From NCBI GenBank assembly GCA_024709145.1, contig JANJXG010000021.1:49386-113385 (forward strand): a DNA stretch of 64,000 bases, read 5' to 3'. Below are positions 1-8,487 of this stretch, in pieces. The translations under genes and the position numbers were made by a program. The notes below the pieces were generated by a model that was given only the letters and a program-made list of their open reading frames with translations, ran no database searches and was not told where the DNA came from. How positions within the stretch are numbered: the stretch's first letter is position 1; the number at the start of each line of letters is the position of its first letter. Source of the DNA: Bacteroidales bacterium. Lineage in GTDB: Bacteria; Bacteroidota; Bacteroidia; Bacteroidales; F082.

Positions 1-1905
1 TACCTTTCCAAGATAACATTTCGGGAGCCACTGAGACAGCGCCTTGAACAAATTTGGAATTATCCGAAAATTGGTGTGCCTTTTAAAAAAGGAGGAAGGT
101 ATTATTTCTTTAAAAATGACGGACTTCAAAACCAAAGTGTTTTGTATGTCCAGGAAAATCTTGAAAGTGAACCAAGAATTTTACTTGATCCAAACACTTT
201 TACCTCTGACGGCACAATTGCACTGGCAGGCATAAGCCCTTCACCTGATGGCCGGTATTTTGCATACTCCATCAGCAGAGGCGGAAGCGACTGGAATGAG
301 ATTCTTGTGATGGATCTTACGAATGGGTCAATGTTGCAAGATACCGTGAAATGGGTCAAGTTTTCTGGCATCAGCTGGTTTGGCAACGGATTTTATTACA
401 GTGCTTACGATGCTCCGGCAGAAGGTCAGGCGCTATCCGGTAGCAATGAATTTCACAAAATTAAATATCATCAACTCGGTGCATCAGTCAGCGATGACGT
501 TGTGATTTTTGAAGATAAGGCCAACCCTAAAAGGAATTTCTATGGTTTTGTAACCGATGATTCTAAATTTCTGGTTGTAAGTGAGTCCCAATCAACGAGT
601 GGCAATGCATTGTATGTTAAGTCTTTGGATGATCCAAAATCCGCTTTCGTAAAAATAGCTGATGGTTATGACTTTGATTATAGTGTGATTGATCATCTAA
701 ACGGTAAACTCTTGGTTCTTACTACTTTTAATGCACCCATGAAACAACTCGTCCTGATTGATCCGGCTAACCCTTCCTTCGAAAATTGGACAGTAATCAT
801 CCCCGAGGCACCTCAGGTGCTTGAATCAGTGAGTCTGGCCGGTGATTTTATTTACGCAGAGTATCTGGAAGATGCCAATAATAAAGGATATTTCTTCGAT
901 TATACCGGACGGAAGATTAAGCAACTTGAATTACCAACCCTTGGTACAATCAGCGGCTTCAGCGGTGATAAGGGTGATAATGTGGCATTTTATGGGTTTA
1001 CATCCTTTACCTTCCCATCAAGTGTATATCAGTTAAATTTAAAGACATCCGAATCATCTGTTTATGCTGCCAGCCAGGTAAGTTTTGATCCTGTTGCATT
1101 TGAGACTGAGCAAATTTTCTTTGAAAGTAAGGACGGAACAAAAGTCCCGATGTTCATTGTATATAAAAAGGGTATGAAGAAAAATGGTAACAATCCCTTG
1201 CTTTTGTATGGCTATGGTGGTTTTGATGTTTCACTCACCCCTTCTTTCAGCGTTTCGAGGCTTCCATTTCTGGAACAAGGTGGCATCTATGTCTCTGTAA
1301 ATCTAAGGGGTGGAGGTGAATATGGAAAAAAATGGCATGAAGCAGGGCAAAAACTTAACAAACAAAATGTCTTTGACGATTTTATTTCTGCTGCAGAATA
1401 TTTAATAGCCAACAAATATACAAAGCCGGAGAAAATAGCCGTCATGGGAGGTTCAAACGGTGGATTATTGGTGGGTGCTGTGATGACCCAACGTCCTGAT
1501 TTGTTTAAAGTTGCAATTCCAATAGTTGGAGTTCTTGATATGCTCCGGTACCAGAATTTCACCATTGGCTGGGCATGGTCCGGTGATTATGGCCGCAGTG
1601 ACGACAATGAAGAAATGTTCAGGTATCTTTACAATTATTCACCCTTGCATAACATTAAACAAGGTGTTTCTTATCCGGCCACACTTGCCATTACAGCAGA
1701 TCATGACGATAGGGTGGTGCCTGCACATACCTTCAAATTCATGTCGGAACTGCAACACAAACAAACTGGCAAAAATCCAGTTCTCGTTAGAATTGAAACA
1801 AAAGCCGGACATGGAGCAGGTAAGCCAACATCAAAAATGATAGAGGAAAATGCTGATATGTACAGCTTTATCATGAAAAATCTCGGAATGAAGCCGAAAT
1901 TCTGA
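1..1905 (+). CDS. Prolyl oligopeptidase (S9A), 5' end cut by window edge
   Basis: The reading frame is open from base 1, and the residues before the first internal ATG (YLSKITFREPLRQR...) match the N-terminal part of bacterial prolyl oligopeptidases. The true start therefore lies outside the window and roughly 634 of about 700 residues are visible. The enzyme cleaves short proline-containing peptides after proline. The N-terminal two thirds should be the seven-bladed propeller and the C-terminal third the alpha/beta-hydrolase domain. The triad is complete: Ser in GGSNGG (codon 1453-1455), Asp in DHDDR (about 1705) and His in AGHGAG (codon 1810-1812). A strong hairpin terminator follows. Compartment cannot be judged because the N-terminus is missing. 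Confidence 0.95.
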   Translation, partial: YLSKITFREPLRQRLEQIWNYPKIGVPFKKGGRYYFFKNDGLQNQSVLYVQENLESEPRILLDPNTFTSDGTIALAGISPSPDGRYFAYSISRGGSDWNEILVMDLTNGSMLQDTVKWVKFSGISWFGNGFYYSAYDAPAEGQALSGSNEFHKIKYHQLGASVSDDVVIFEDKANPKRNFYGFVTDDSKFLVVSESQSTSGNALYVKSLDDPKSAFVKIADGYDFDYSVIDHLNGKLLVLTTFNAPMKQLVLIDPANPSFENWTVIIPEAPQVLESVSLAGDFIYAEYLEDANNKGYFFDYTGRKIKQLELPTLGTISGFSGDKGDNVAFYGFTSFTFPSSVYQLNLKTSESSVYAASQVSFDPVAFETEQIFFESKDGTKVPMFIVYKKGMKKNGNNPLLLYGYGGFDVSLTPSFSVSRLPFLEQGGIYVSVNLRGGGEYGKKWHEAGQKLNKQNVFDDFISAAEYLIANKYTKPEKIAVMGGSNGGLLVGAVMTQRPDLFKVAIPIVGVLDMLRYQNFTIGWAWSGDYGRSDDNEEMFRYLYNYSPLHNIKQGVSYPATLAITADHDDRVVPAHTFKFMSELQHKQTGKNPVLVRIETKAGHGAGKPTSKMIEENADMYSFIMKNLGMKPKF

Positions 1906-1913
1906 TCATCGAT

Positions 1914-1958
1914 ACCGGCATCATGATTTAAATGATCTTGCATGCCGGTTTTTTTTTA
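1914..1958. terminator. Rho-independent terminator after prolyl oligopeptidase
   Basis: ACCGGCAT (1914-1921) pairs with ATGCCGGT (1942-1949) and is followed by a run of T to 1958. It sits between two convergent genes. The T-run is on the plus strand, so it mainly serves the upstream peptidase gene. Confidence 0.85.
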
Positions 1959-1969
1959 TGCTGTTTAGT

Positions 1970-2761
1970 TTATTTTAGCGTCTTCCTTTTAATGGCTTCC
2001 TGCAGGAACTTTTCGGCTATTTTAGCTGAGAGTGTATCATTGTAATCTACCCATTCAGGATGCCATTGCACGGCAAGCATAAATGGAAGCTGTTGATCAG
2101 CTCTTGTTATGGCTTCTATTAAACCATCATTGCTATGGGCGATCGCCAGTAATCCAGGCGCCAGCACATCGATTCCCTGATGATGGTTGGAGACAACAGG
2201 ATAGGGATTATTATTAACAAAACCTGCAAGAATCGATGCGGGTTGCAGTTCAACCGGATGTGTTGACCAGTCTTCTGCGCCAACCCGGTGCAGCTCTCCT
2301 GAACCCTTATCCTGAGGTAGATCAATGTATAGTGTTCCTCCTTCCAGTACATTAATCATTTGGAGTCCGCGGCATATTCCCAATACAGGCAACTGCATTT
2401 CTTTTGCTTTCTTGTACGCAATTGTTTCATAGGCATCGCGTTCACGGTCAATAAATCCACAGCGCGTGGTGTCAGCTTCTTTGCCATAAATTCCCGGGTA
2501 AATATCTGCCCCGCCTGTTAAAAGCAAGGCATCACAGTAAGCCATCGTATCAGCAACCTGTTGTTCACTCAGACCAGTAAGAATTATAGCATGAAACGGA
2601 TATCCTTGAGCTTTCAGCCAATCAGAATAAAGATGTTCAGATTTTCTTTCTCTGGAAAAGGCAATTGTTACTATTTCATCTTTATTGGTTTCCTGGCATG
2701 AAACCAAACCGGCAATTAATGCAAATGTAAGTTGGATTAGTAAGGTGCGTTTTGTTTTCAT
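1970..2761 (-). CDS. Class I glutamine amidotransferase-like lipoprotein (peptidase C26 family)
   Basis: 263 residues resembling gamma-glutamyl-GABA hydrolase (PuuD) and other C26 enzymes, which hydrolyse gamma-glutamyl amide bonds. The nucleophile is Cys130 in GICRG, in the nucleophile-elbow context LPVLGICRGLQ. The catalytic His lies in QWHPEW near residue 233, and HHQG precedes it. The N-terminus is a lipoprotein signal ending ...LIAGLVSC with Cys22 as the acylation site, so unlike PuuD it is predicted to be envelope-bound. This suggests a role in extracytoplasmic gamma-glutamyl peptides rather than putrescine catabolism, but that is inference. It is last of four closely spaced minus-strand genes, 7 nt after the prohibitin gene. 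Confidence 0.85.
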   Translation of the reverse strand: MKTKRTLLIQLTFALIAGLVSCQETNKDEIVTIAFSRERKSEHLYSDWLKAQGYPFHAIILTGLSEQQVADTMAYCDALLLTGGADIYPGIYGKEADTTRCGFIDRERDAYETIAYKKAKEMQLPVLGICRGLQMINVLEGGTLYIDLPQDKGSGELHRVGAEDWSTHPVELQPASILAGFVNNNPYPVVSNHHQGIDVLAPGLLAIAHSNDGLIEAITRADQQLPFMLAVQWHPEWVDYNDTLSAKIAEKFLQEAIKRKTLK

Positions 2762-2768
2762 ATCAGGA

Positions 2769-3620
2769 TCATTTTATATCGCCAAGAATCAATGGAAGTC
2801 CGTCGGCACTGTTCCCGATTATCACGATTTTTGTATTCGGGGACTCAGCCAGTTTCAATGTTGCCTCAATGCCTTTTTCGCGAAGGATTTTGTCGGTGTT
2901 ACTGGCACTAAGTATGCTATTTGCTTTTGCTTTTCCCTCAGCATCAATACGTTGTCTTTCGGCTTCCTGCAGTGCTTTTTCAAGCTTGAATTCATATTCA
3001 AGAGCTTCCTGTTCTTGCTTTAACTTACTTTCAATGGCCATTTTAATAGTTGGTGGCAACGTAACCGAGCGAATGAGAACCTGATTGAGTTGAACATGTT
3101 TTTCATCGAGGATTTTCTTTGTTTCATCAAAGATTTCAACCTGAATCGCATCTCTTTTTGTTGAGTAGATCTGTTCAGGAGTGTAGCGGCCAACTACACT
3201 TCGGGCTGCAGAACGCAAAGCAGGGATCATGACCCTTTGAACATATTCTGTTCCAATTTCCCCATGAAGTTTGGCAAGATCAGAGATTGTGGGTTGATAC
3301 CATGCGGAAAAATCCACATTGATCTCAAGCCCGTTGGAAGATAATACATTCATTCCCTCTGCAATTTCCTGTTGCCGGGTTTCATAAATATACATACTGT
3401 TCCAGGGTAATTTTACGTGTAGCCCTTCGCCATAGGTTTTATTCATCTGAAGTCCACCTCCAAAAAGCCGGAACAAAACACCTCCATGACCAGCTGGAAT
3501 AGTGACTGTCATACTGGTCCAAAAAATGATGAAAAAAATAATTATTGCTACAGGAACAATGATTTTCAACCAGTTAAATTGCGGGAAGGGATTGTTTCCC
3601 ATTTTGTTAAAGTCATTCAT
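2769..3620 (-). CDS. Prohibitin/SPFH-domain membrane protein
   Basis: 283 residues. One N-terminal transmembrane segment (about residues 20-40, IIVPVAIIIFFIIFW) is followed by an SPFH/band-7 domain, and then a charged helical region rich in Glu, Gln, Lys and Ala (about residues 200-250) typical of prohibitin coiled coils. Members form large membrane-anchored rings and act as scaffolds or chaperones of membrane proteins. Family membership is clear, but bacterial members have no single defined role. It lies between the propeller gene (11 nt upstream) and the C26 lipoprotein (7 nt downstream), which suggests one envelope-associated transcript. Confidence 0.9.
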   Translation of the reverse strand: MNDFNKMGNNPFPQFNWLKIIVPVAIIIFFIIFWTSMTVTIPAGHGGVLFRLFGGGLQMNKTYGEGLHVKLPWNSMYIYETRQQEIAEGMNVLSSNGLEINVDFSAWYQPTISDLAKLHGEIGTEYVQRVMIPALRSAARSVVGRYTPEQIYSTKRDAIQVEIFDETKKILDEKHVQLNQVLIRSVTLPPTIKMAIESKLKQEQEALEYEFKLEKALQEAERQRIDAEGKAKANSILSASNTDKILREKGIEATLKLAESPNTKIVIIGNSADGLPLILGDIK

Positions 3621-3631
3621 TTGGATATTTT

Positions 3632-4519
3632 TTAAGGTGTACTTTCAAGATCAATGAGCCATAATTCGTTAGTATTTTCGTCCTCTTTTTGAAGAATTGC
3701 AGCCATATATAGTCCATTCGGCGACCAGGCAATGGATGTTATCGACACGCTTGTTTGAAGGACTTTTTCAACCAAACTTCCGTCGGTCTTTAGAACAAAG
3801 ATATATGAGGAAGAACCACTTTTGGCAATGCAGGCAAATTTTGTTGCTGAAAGTCCCCATTTCGCACCGCTGAGCTCAACAGTATCTGATCGAATTTGGC
3901 TAACACAGCTGCCATCCCAACGACAAATACCAATGCCTCGCTTCGATTCATAACTTTCCGGAATCGTATAACTTAGATACGCTGATTGTGGCGACCATGA
4001 AAGTTCCTTGCCTGAAGATGAGTGACAATTGATTACGTTCAGGTTGTCGTATTTGAGGTCGTAAGTCATCAGATGATTGTGGTCATTTTTATTTACCTTA
4101 CCATAGAGTGCCAGGAGGTTGCCATAATTGTTAAGCGCTGCTTCCTCCATTTGGCTTACTCTGTTGGACAGGATTTGCCAATGTTTTGCCAATTTGGAAG
4201 TGCCACATTCTGTCAGCTTACCTGTTACATCAATCAGCATGAATTTGTTTTCTGCTGTAAGGAAAAAGCGGCCTGCTCTACATCCAGTTGAAGTTGCTTG
4301 CTTAATTTGATCAGCCAGACTTAAATGATAGACAAATCGACCAGAATCATTTTCTGCAACGAAATAGAGCATAGGCAAGTGAATGTCAAAGCCAGGATAA
4401 TTGACGTTCTGAAATTGCCCTTCAATAAGTTTTAGGTTGTAATCAGATTGAATCTGCGCCTGAAGACTGAAAGTAAAAGAGTGTAAAAGAAACAGGACAA
4501 TTTTTAATCTAAGTCTCAT
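3632..4519 (-). CDS. Secreted beta-propeller (PD40/WD40-like) protein, function unknown
   Basis: 295 residues with a signal peptide (LKIVLFLLHSFTFSLQAQ). Repeated blade-like elements such as WSPQSAYLSYTIP and WSPNGLYMAAIL resemble the TolB/PD40 repeats of periplasmic propellers. Such propellers usually bind proteins or peptides and are not catalytic by themselves. The start codon overlaps the stop of the esterase gene by 4 nt (ATGA), pointing to translational coupling with it. I cannot name a more exact family. Confidence 0.7.
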   Translation of the reverse strand: MRLRLKIVLFLLHSFTFSLQAQIQSDYNLKLIEGQFQNVNYPGFDIHLPMLYFVAENDSGRFVYHLSLADQIKQATSTGCRAGRFFLTAENKFMLIDVTGKLTECGTSKLAKHWQILSNRVSQMEEAALNNYGNLLALYGKVNKNDHNHLMTYDLKYDNLNVINCHSSSGKELSWSPQSAYLSYTIPESYESKRGIGICRWDGSCVSQIRSDTVELSGAKWGLSATKFACIAKSGSSSYIFVLKTDGSLVEKVLQTSVSITSIAWSPNGLYMAAILQKEDENTNELWLIDLESTP

Positions 4520-5313
4520 TGCCTGGGAGATTGGTTTCGATTTGAAAACAGCCAGGGCTGCAATTCTTTTTCCAGAAAAACATAATCCCAGGCGTTGTGG
4601 TTAACTCCTGGATAAGTGGTGAATTTTGGACGTCCACCTTCTTTTTCAATACTTTGCACCATTTTAACCGAAAGCTGCATCGGTACCACAGCATCTACTT
4701 CACCATGAAAAACCCATAAGGGTACCTTTTGTGCAAAAGGTGCGACAGCATCCGGATTTCCGCCACCACAAATCGGAAAAGCTGCAGCAAAAACATCTGG
4801 CCGACGATAAAGTAGCTCGAACGTACCCATGCCACCCATCGATAAACCACCAACATACATTTGTTGATTGTCGAGCCATGAAGTTTTACCAAGACTGTCC
4901 AGCATCAGTAGGAGTAAAGACATAGCTTTTGTTGGCTCAAGTCCGGGTTTGAAGTCGAAACTTCGACTTCCATCAGGTTGATATTCAAACTCGACTCTTG
5001 CCCAATAATCGTTGGTCGGACATTGCGGAAAGATCACAACAGCAGGATATTGAGCCCGGATTGCAGAATCTCCAAAGAAATTCTTTCCATGAACAAGTTG
5101 TTTTTCGTTGTCATTTCCCCTTTCGCCAGCTCCATGAAGGAAAAGAATCAAGGGATATGACTTTTCAGGATGAAAACCATCAGGGTAAAAGATACGATAC
5201 GGAAGTGTATCACCCTGATAAATAAAATGTTCTTTAGCAAACTCCTGAGCAGAAATTTTCTGCCCCTGGAGCAAAATCAAAATTAAAAAGAGGAAGGTGA
5301 AAATATTTCTCAT
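4516..5313 (-). CDS. Secreted alpha/beta-hydrolase, esterase/peptidase-like
   Basis: 265 residues from the ATG at 5313. An in-frame TTG at 5337 is possible, but a -7 element at 5325-5332 would overlap that extension, so ATG is preferred. Signal peptide ending at ISAQ, then an alpha/beta-hydrolase fold with an oxyanion element LFLHGAGERG, nucleophile Ser158 in GLSMGG, Asp207 in HGEVDAVV and His239 in GVNHNAW. This is a complete triad in the phospholipase/carboxylesterase and feruloyl-esterase-like group. The substrate is not readable from sequence. It is the first gene of the four-gene minus-strand operon. Confidence 0.85.
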   Translation of the reverse strand: MRNIFTFLFLILILLQGQKISAQEFAKEHFIYQGDTLPYRIFYPDGFHPEKSYPLILFLHGAGERGNDNEKQLVHGKNFFGDSAIRAQYPAVVIFPQCPTNDYWARVEFEYQPDGSRSFDFKPGLEPTKAMSLLLLMLDSLGKTSWLDNQQMYVGGLSMGGMGTFELLYRRPDVFAAAFPICGGGNPDAVAPFAQKVPLWVFHGEVDAVVPMQLSVKMVQSIEKEGGRPKFTTYPGVNHNAWDYVFLEKELQPWLFSNRNQSPRQ

Positions 5314-5324
5314 GATTTTTTTAA

Positions 5325-5332
5325 CAAAAATA
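5325..5332 (-). promoter_or_regulatory. Bacteroidota -7 element before the esterase operon
   Basis: On the minus strand this reads TATTTTTG, matching TAnnTTTG, about 12 nt before the ATG at 5313. No clear -33 TTG is at the ideal distance. Confidence 0.4.
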
Positions 5333-5438
5333 AGCAAGGTAAGTCAGCTATTAATGGTAAAATAAAAGAATTTTGCGAACCTGAATCTAAAACCAATGAA
5401 TTGTTTGCTTGATAATTGTCATTTTAAGGCCGCATATT

Positions 5439-5468
5439 TTTGAAATCAATCAAAAGGTTATAACTTTG
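5439..5468 (+). promoter_or_regulatory. Bacteroidota promoter for sucD
   Basis: TTTG at 5439-5442 and TAACTTTG at 5461-5468, separated by 18 nt, fit the TTTG/TAnnTTTG promoter of Bacteroidota. The expected transcript start leaves a short leader before the ATG at 5499. Confidence 0.65.
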
Positions 5469-5498
5469 GCCATTCAAGTTTAAACAAAATCACAAACA

Positions 5499-6368
5499 AT
5501 GAGTGTACTCGTTAATAAATCCTCCAGGGTAATTGTACAAGGATTTACCGGTTCCGAAGGAACATTTCATGCCGGGCAAATGATTGAATATGGCACCAAT
5601 GTCGTTGGTGGTGTTACACCCGGAAAAGGTGGCATAATGCACCTCGATCGCCCGGTTTTTAATACTGTTGCCGATGCTGTAAATCAGGCAGGAGCTGATA
5701 CCAGCGTTATTTTTGTCCCGCCTTCATTTGCTGCTGATGCAATTATGGAAGCAGCAGCTGCTGGAATTAAGGTTATTGTTTGTATTACCGAAGGCATTCC
5801 AACAGCTGATATGGTGAAAGTAAAAGAATTTTTAAAAGGATACTCAACCCGGCTTGTTGGTCCAAACTGTCCGGGTGTTATTACTCCAGGCGAGGCAAAA
5901 GTCGGTATCATGCCAGGTTTTATCCACAGCAAAGGCAGGGTAGGCATCGTTTCCAGATCAGGAACGCTCACCTATGAAGCAGTTGATCAGTTAACCAAAG
6001 CAGGACTTGGTCAAACAACGGCTATTGGCATCGGAGGTGATCCGATCATTGGCACTACCACACGCGATGCTGTTGAACTGTTGATGAATGATCCCGAAAC
6101 TGAAGGCATCGTAATGATTGGCGAAATTGGTGGAAGCATGGAAGCTGATGCTGCCTATTGGATCAAAGAAAATGGTACAAAACCTGTTGTTGGTTTTATT
6201 GCGGGAGCAACAGCTCCTAAAGGTCGTACGATGGGTCATGCCGGTGCCATCATCGGTGGCAAAGCTGATACTGCAGAGGCAAAGAAAGAAATTATGACAG
6301 AATGCGGCATTCATGTTGTTGATTCTCCCGCCGATATCGGAAAACGCATGCGCGAATTGCTACCCTAA
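5499..6368 (+). CDS. sucD: Succinyl-CoA synthetase alpha subunit
   Basis: 289 residues, the normal length for SucD. With the beta subunit (SucC) it interconverts succinyl-CoA and succinate with nucleotide phosphorylation, in the citric acid cycle or a branched reductive pathway. The N-terminal CoA-binding Rossmann region includes [10 protein letters not shown], and the phosphorylated histidine is His247 in GHAGAII. The gene is monocistronic here, with its own promoter and terminator. sucC is not adjacent, unlike in proteobacteria, so it must lie elsewhere. Confidence 0.97.
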   Translation: MSVLVNKSSRVIVQGFTGSEGTFHAGQMIEYGTNVVGGVTPGKGGIMHLDRPVFNTVADAVNQAGADTSVIFVPPSFAADAIMEAAAAGIKVIVCITEGIPTADMVKVKEFLKGYSTRLVGPNCPGVITPGEAKVGIMPGFIHSKGRVGIVSRSGTLTYEAVDQLTKAGLGQTTAIGIGGDPIIGTTTRDAVELLMNDPETEGIVMIGEIGGSMEADAAYWIKENGTKPVVGFIAGATAPKGRTMGHAGAIIGGKADTAEAKKEIMTECGIHVVDSPADIGKRMRELLP

Positions 6369-6395
6369 ACCAAATCCTAAACTACTTCAGAAGAG

Positions 6396-6417
6396 ACCCG
6401 CTGCAGGCGGGTTTTTT
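6396..6417 (+). terminator. Rho-independent terminator of sucD
   Basis: Stem ACCCGC (6396-6401) and GCGGGT (6407-6412) with a 5-nt loop, followed by six T. Confidence 0.9.
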
Positions 6418-6626
6418 CGTTTTCATTGATTTAATTCAAATCAGATGGGATTCGCAGAGGAACGAAAGATGGAAAATCATCTTGTTGGAATAATTAAACG
6501 AGGTTTGAAATTAGATTTTCCATCAGTCATATTCCATCATTTAATCATTAAATACATATTAATGAATTGATTATCTAGAATAACTTAATCAGATATCAAT
6601 TTTTTTTAGAAAAAAAGTTCAGATTG
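6418..6626. other. AT-rich spacer, no gene seen
   Basis: Apart from AT-rich runs I see no coding potential, hairpin or repeat between the sucD terminator and the tRNA-Val promoter. Confidence 0.6.
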
Positions 6627-6657
6627 TTTGTAGGTAATCAAAGTTGTAGTATATTTG
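6627..6657 (+). promoter_or_regulatory. Bacteroidota promoter for tRNA-Val
   Basis: TTTG at 6627-6630, a 19-nt spacer and TATATTTG at 6650-6657. It is a near-consensus Bacteroidota promoter 14 nt before the mature tRNA. Confidence 0.8.
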
Positions 6658-6671
6658 CACACCCAAAACGA

Positions 6672-6746
6672 GGGAGTTTAGCTCAGCTGGTTCAGAGCAT
6701 CTGCCTTACAAGCAGAGGGTCGGGGGTTCGAATCCCTCAACTCCCA
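6672..6746 (+). tRNA. tRNA-Val(TAC)
   Basis: 75-nt cloverleaf. Acceptor GGGAGTT (6672-6678) pairs with AACTCCC (6739-6745), discriminator A at 6746. The anticodon arm TCTGC-CTTACAA-GCAGA shows anticodon TAC, reading GTA/GTG valine codons. The T-arm contains GGTTCGAATCC. The CCA end is not encoded. Confidence 0.97.
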
Positions 6747-6755
6747 CTGAAAATC

Positions 6756-6792
6756 AAAGGGTTACGGTAAATAATTACTGTAATCCTTTTTT
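6756..6792 (+). terminator. Terminator after tRNA-Val
   Basis: Long imperfect hairpin: AAAGGGTTAC pairs with GTAATCCTTT (one G-T wobble), with an inner GTAA/TTAC stem, ending in a run of T. Confidence 0.75.
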
Positions 6793-6823
6793 CATTTGCG
6801 CAATATTTGTACAAAAATGGGTC

Positions 6824-6856
6824 AGAAAAAAGCCGCCCAAATTTCTCTGGACGGCT
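6824..6856 (-). terminator. Minus-strand terminator of an unassigned short transcript
   Basis: On the minus strand AGCCGTCC (6856-6849) pairs with GGGCGGCT (6838-6831) with one wobble, then six T (6831-6826). No annotated gene ends here. It lies 20 nt downstream of the 10-codon reading frame at 6877-6909. Confidence 0.65.
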
Positions 6857-6876
6857 GAAAGTGCAAGCAAAGATTT

Positions 6877-6909
6877 TTAAACGGCGACTTCTTCTAACAA
6901 GTGTTTCAT
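6877..6909 (-). other. Candidate mini-ORF (10 codons) ahead of an orphan terminator
   Basis: ATG-initiated frame encoding MKHLLEEVAV and stop, on the minus strand directly before the terminator at 6824-6856. I see no consensus promoter upstream. It could be a small peptide gene, part of a small RNA, or chance. Listed because an isolated strong terminator needs a transcript. Confidence 0.25.
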
Positions 6910-7600
6910 GATTTCAATTTGTTATGCAATAATATCTTCCTTTGTTCCAACCGTTGTTCAGTTTCATAACATCACATTGTTAAAATAATTTATTGATTTA
7001 CTCAGGTTCTGAAGAAAATTACTAAGTACATCAATATCAATAAATAAAGCCTGAATTATACGCTTAATGTGCAGGCATTTGCATCCATTCAGTACTAAAG
7101 GCTAGTATCTTCGTCAAAATTCAAATCCGGAATTGATTGAATAAGCTTCGTTAGTTTTTTTTAGCTGCCAAGACTGTGAAGAAGGCGAAAAGGACGCAAA
7201 TGGCTGGCGCATCGTTGTTTAGGATAGGCGAACGAAACGGTTAGAAATCTTTAATTTCTATGTGTTCTCTGCGCTTTCTTCGCGGCCATTGCGGTTAAGC
7301 TTTCTTTTCGGTTGATACGAATTCAAAAACTTTTCACCTTGTGACAGTAGGATGAAAAAATCGCTTCATTACATTTGGGGAGTTTATCAGCATCCCCTAA
7401 CTATTTGGATTTTAATATCAAAGCATTCGCCGACCTGTGTGAAGTTTTACACCCATACTTACACAAAATATGAATAATATCGCATTGAAACAGCAATAAT
7501 TGCTTGAAATAGAAAGAAGGTGAAATTCATGAGCACTTGGCAGACCATAAAGTTCAACCTATCCGACTAACTTATAATTTCATAACGAATCTAAACAGGG
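6910..7600. other. Gene-poor spacer between the tRNA genes
   Basis: No reading frame with coding character. The only structure I see is the inverted purine-rich pair at 7164-7200 and 7268-7305 and short palindromes. The rest looks like ordinary AT-rich spacer. Confidence 0.55.
7164..7305. repeat. Imperfect inverted pair of a purine-rich intergenic sequence
   Basis: The stretch at 7164-7200 (containing GAAGAAGGCGAAAAGGACGC) is similar to the reverse complement of 7268-7305 (containing CTGCGCTTTCTTCGCGG). Sequences of this look are scattered between genes in many Bacteroidota genomes. The match is imperfect, so it is reported with low confidence. Confidence 0.35.
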
Positions 7601-7601
7601 A

Positions 7602-7641
7602 TAAAAGAAAAACCACTTACATTTGTAAAATGTAAGTGGTT
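7602..7641 (-). terminator. Terminator of tRNA-Lys
   Basis: Perfect 14-bp stem, 7611-7624 with 7628-7641, and a 3-nt loop. Read on the minus strand it is followed by TTTTTCTTTT. It lies just downstream of tRNA-Lys. Confidence 0.9.
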
Positions 7642-7650
7642 AATTTTGTG

Positions 7651-7723
7651 TGATTTGTCCGGGATTCGAACCCGGGACCCTTTGCTTAAAAGGCAAATGC
7701 TCTACCTGCTGAGCTAACAAATC
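7651..7723 (-). tRNA. tRNA-Lys(TTT)
   Basis: 73 nt on the minus strand. Acceptor GATTTGT (7723-7717) pairs with ACAAATC (7658-7652), discriminator A at 7651. The anticodon loop CTTTTAA between TTTGC and GCAAA gives anticodon TTT. The T-arm has GGTTCGAATCC. The CCA end is not encoded. Confidence 0.97.
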
Positions 7724-7739
7724 AATTAAATTGGAGGTG

Positions 7740-7769
7740 CAAAAGTAGACAAAATTCTAATACAGACAA
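7740..7769 (-). promoter_or_regulatory. Bacteroidota promoter for tRNA-Lys
   Basis: On the minus strand TTG (7769-7767), a 19-nt spacer and TACTTTTG (7747-7740). It is the same architecture as the tRNA-Val promoter. Confidence 0.75.
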
Positions 7770-7790
7770 GCTTTTAGGGTAATTTTTTAT

Positions 7791-8402
7791 CTATTCGAGA
7801 ATTCCCTTTCCATGCCGTGTGATAACAACTTCACTACCAGTACAATCTATTATCGTACTAGGCTGGTTTCCGCCATGACCAGCGTCAATAACAATATCGA
7901 CCTTGTCTTTAAACTTTTCGTAGATAATCTCAGGATCAGTTGTGTATTCAAGAATTTTATCATCATCCAGAATGCTGGTTGACATAACAGGGTGTCCAAG
8001 TTCTGAAACGATTAGTTGAATGATTGGTTCGTTTGGGATTCGGATCCCAACTGTCTTTTTTTTGCTTTGAAAAAGTTTTGGAATATTACTGTTGGCCTCT
8101 AAAATAAATGTAAAAGCACCTGGCAAGTTTCTTTTCATCATTTTGAAAACATCATTCTGAATTGGTCGAGTAAACTCGGATAGCATACTTAAGTTGTTGA
8201 AAATAAAGGAGAAATTGGCACGTTCTTTTTTTATTCCCTTGATTTGCGCAATTCTGTCAACAGCCTTTATTTGGTGTATGCTGCATCCCAATCCGTAGAC
8301 CGTGTCGGTTGGAAAAATGACCAGACCCCCTGACAATAAACAGTCGATGACCATTTTGATGTGTCGGGGCGATGGATTCTCAGGGTAGATTCGTAAAAGC
8401 AT
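7791..8402 (-). CDS. Sua5/YciO/YrdC family threonylcarbamoyl-AMP synthase-like protein
   Basis: 203 residues spanning a single YrdC domain. Family members use threonine, bicarbonate and ATP to make threonylcarbamoyl-AMP for the t6A modification of tRNAs. Visible family features include GLVIFPTDTVYGLGC near the N-terminus, VGIRIPNEP in the middle and a C-terminal STIIDCTG. The canonical KxR...K segment is replaced by KKERANFSFIF, closer to the YciO branch, whose role is less certain. A -7 element (8422-8429) lies just upstream. It lies beside tRNA-Lys on the same strand, but the -7 elements suggest separate transcripts. Confidence 0.85.
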   Translation of the reverse strand: MLLRIYPENPSPRHIKMVIDCLLSGGLVIFPTDTVYGLGCSIHQIKAVDRIAQIKGIKKERANFSFIFNNLSMLSEFTRPIQNDVFKMMKRNLPGAFTFILEANSNIPKLFQSKKKTVGIRIPNEPIIQLIVSELGHPVMSTSILDDDKILEYTTDPEIIYEKFKDKVDIVIDAGHGGNQPSTIIDCTGSEVVITRHGKGILE

Positions 8403-8421
8403 ACATCATGAAATAGGTACG

Positions 8422-8429
8422 CAAAAATA
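8422..8429 (-). promoter_or_regulatory. -7 element for the Sua5/YciO gene
   Basis: TATTTTTG on the minus strand, 20 nt before the ATG at 8402; matches TAnnTTTG. Confidence 0.4.
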
Positions 8430-8487
8430 GCTTATTTATACCAATTTCATAAAACCAAGAATAATTGAAACTTAAAGATAGTTTTGC

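Noticed and set aside
7492..7504. Perfect short palindrome AGCAATAATTGCT
   Set aside because: AT-rich, isolated, without U-run or nearby gene start; easily found by chance.
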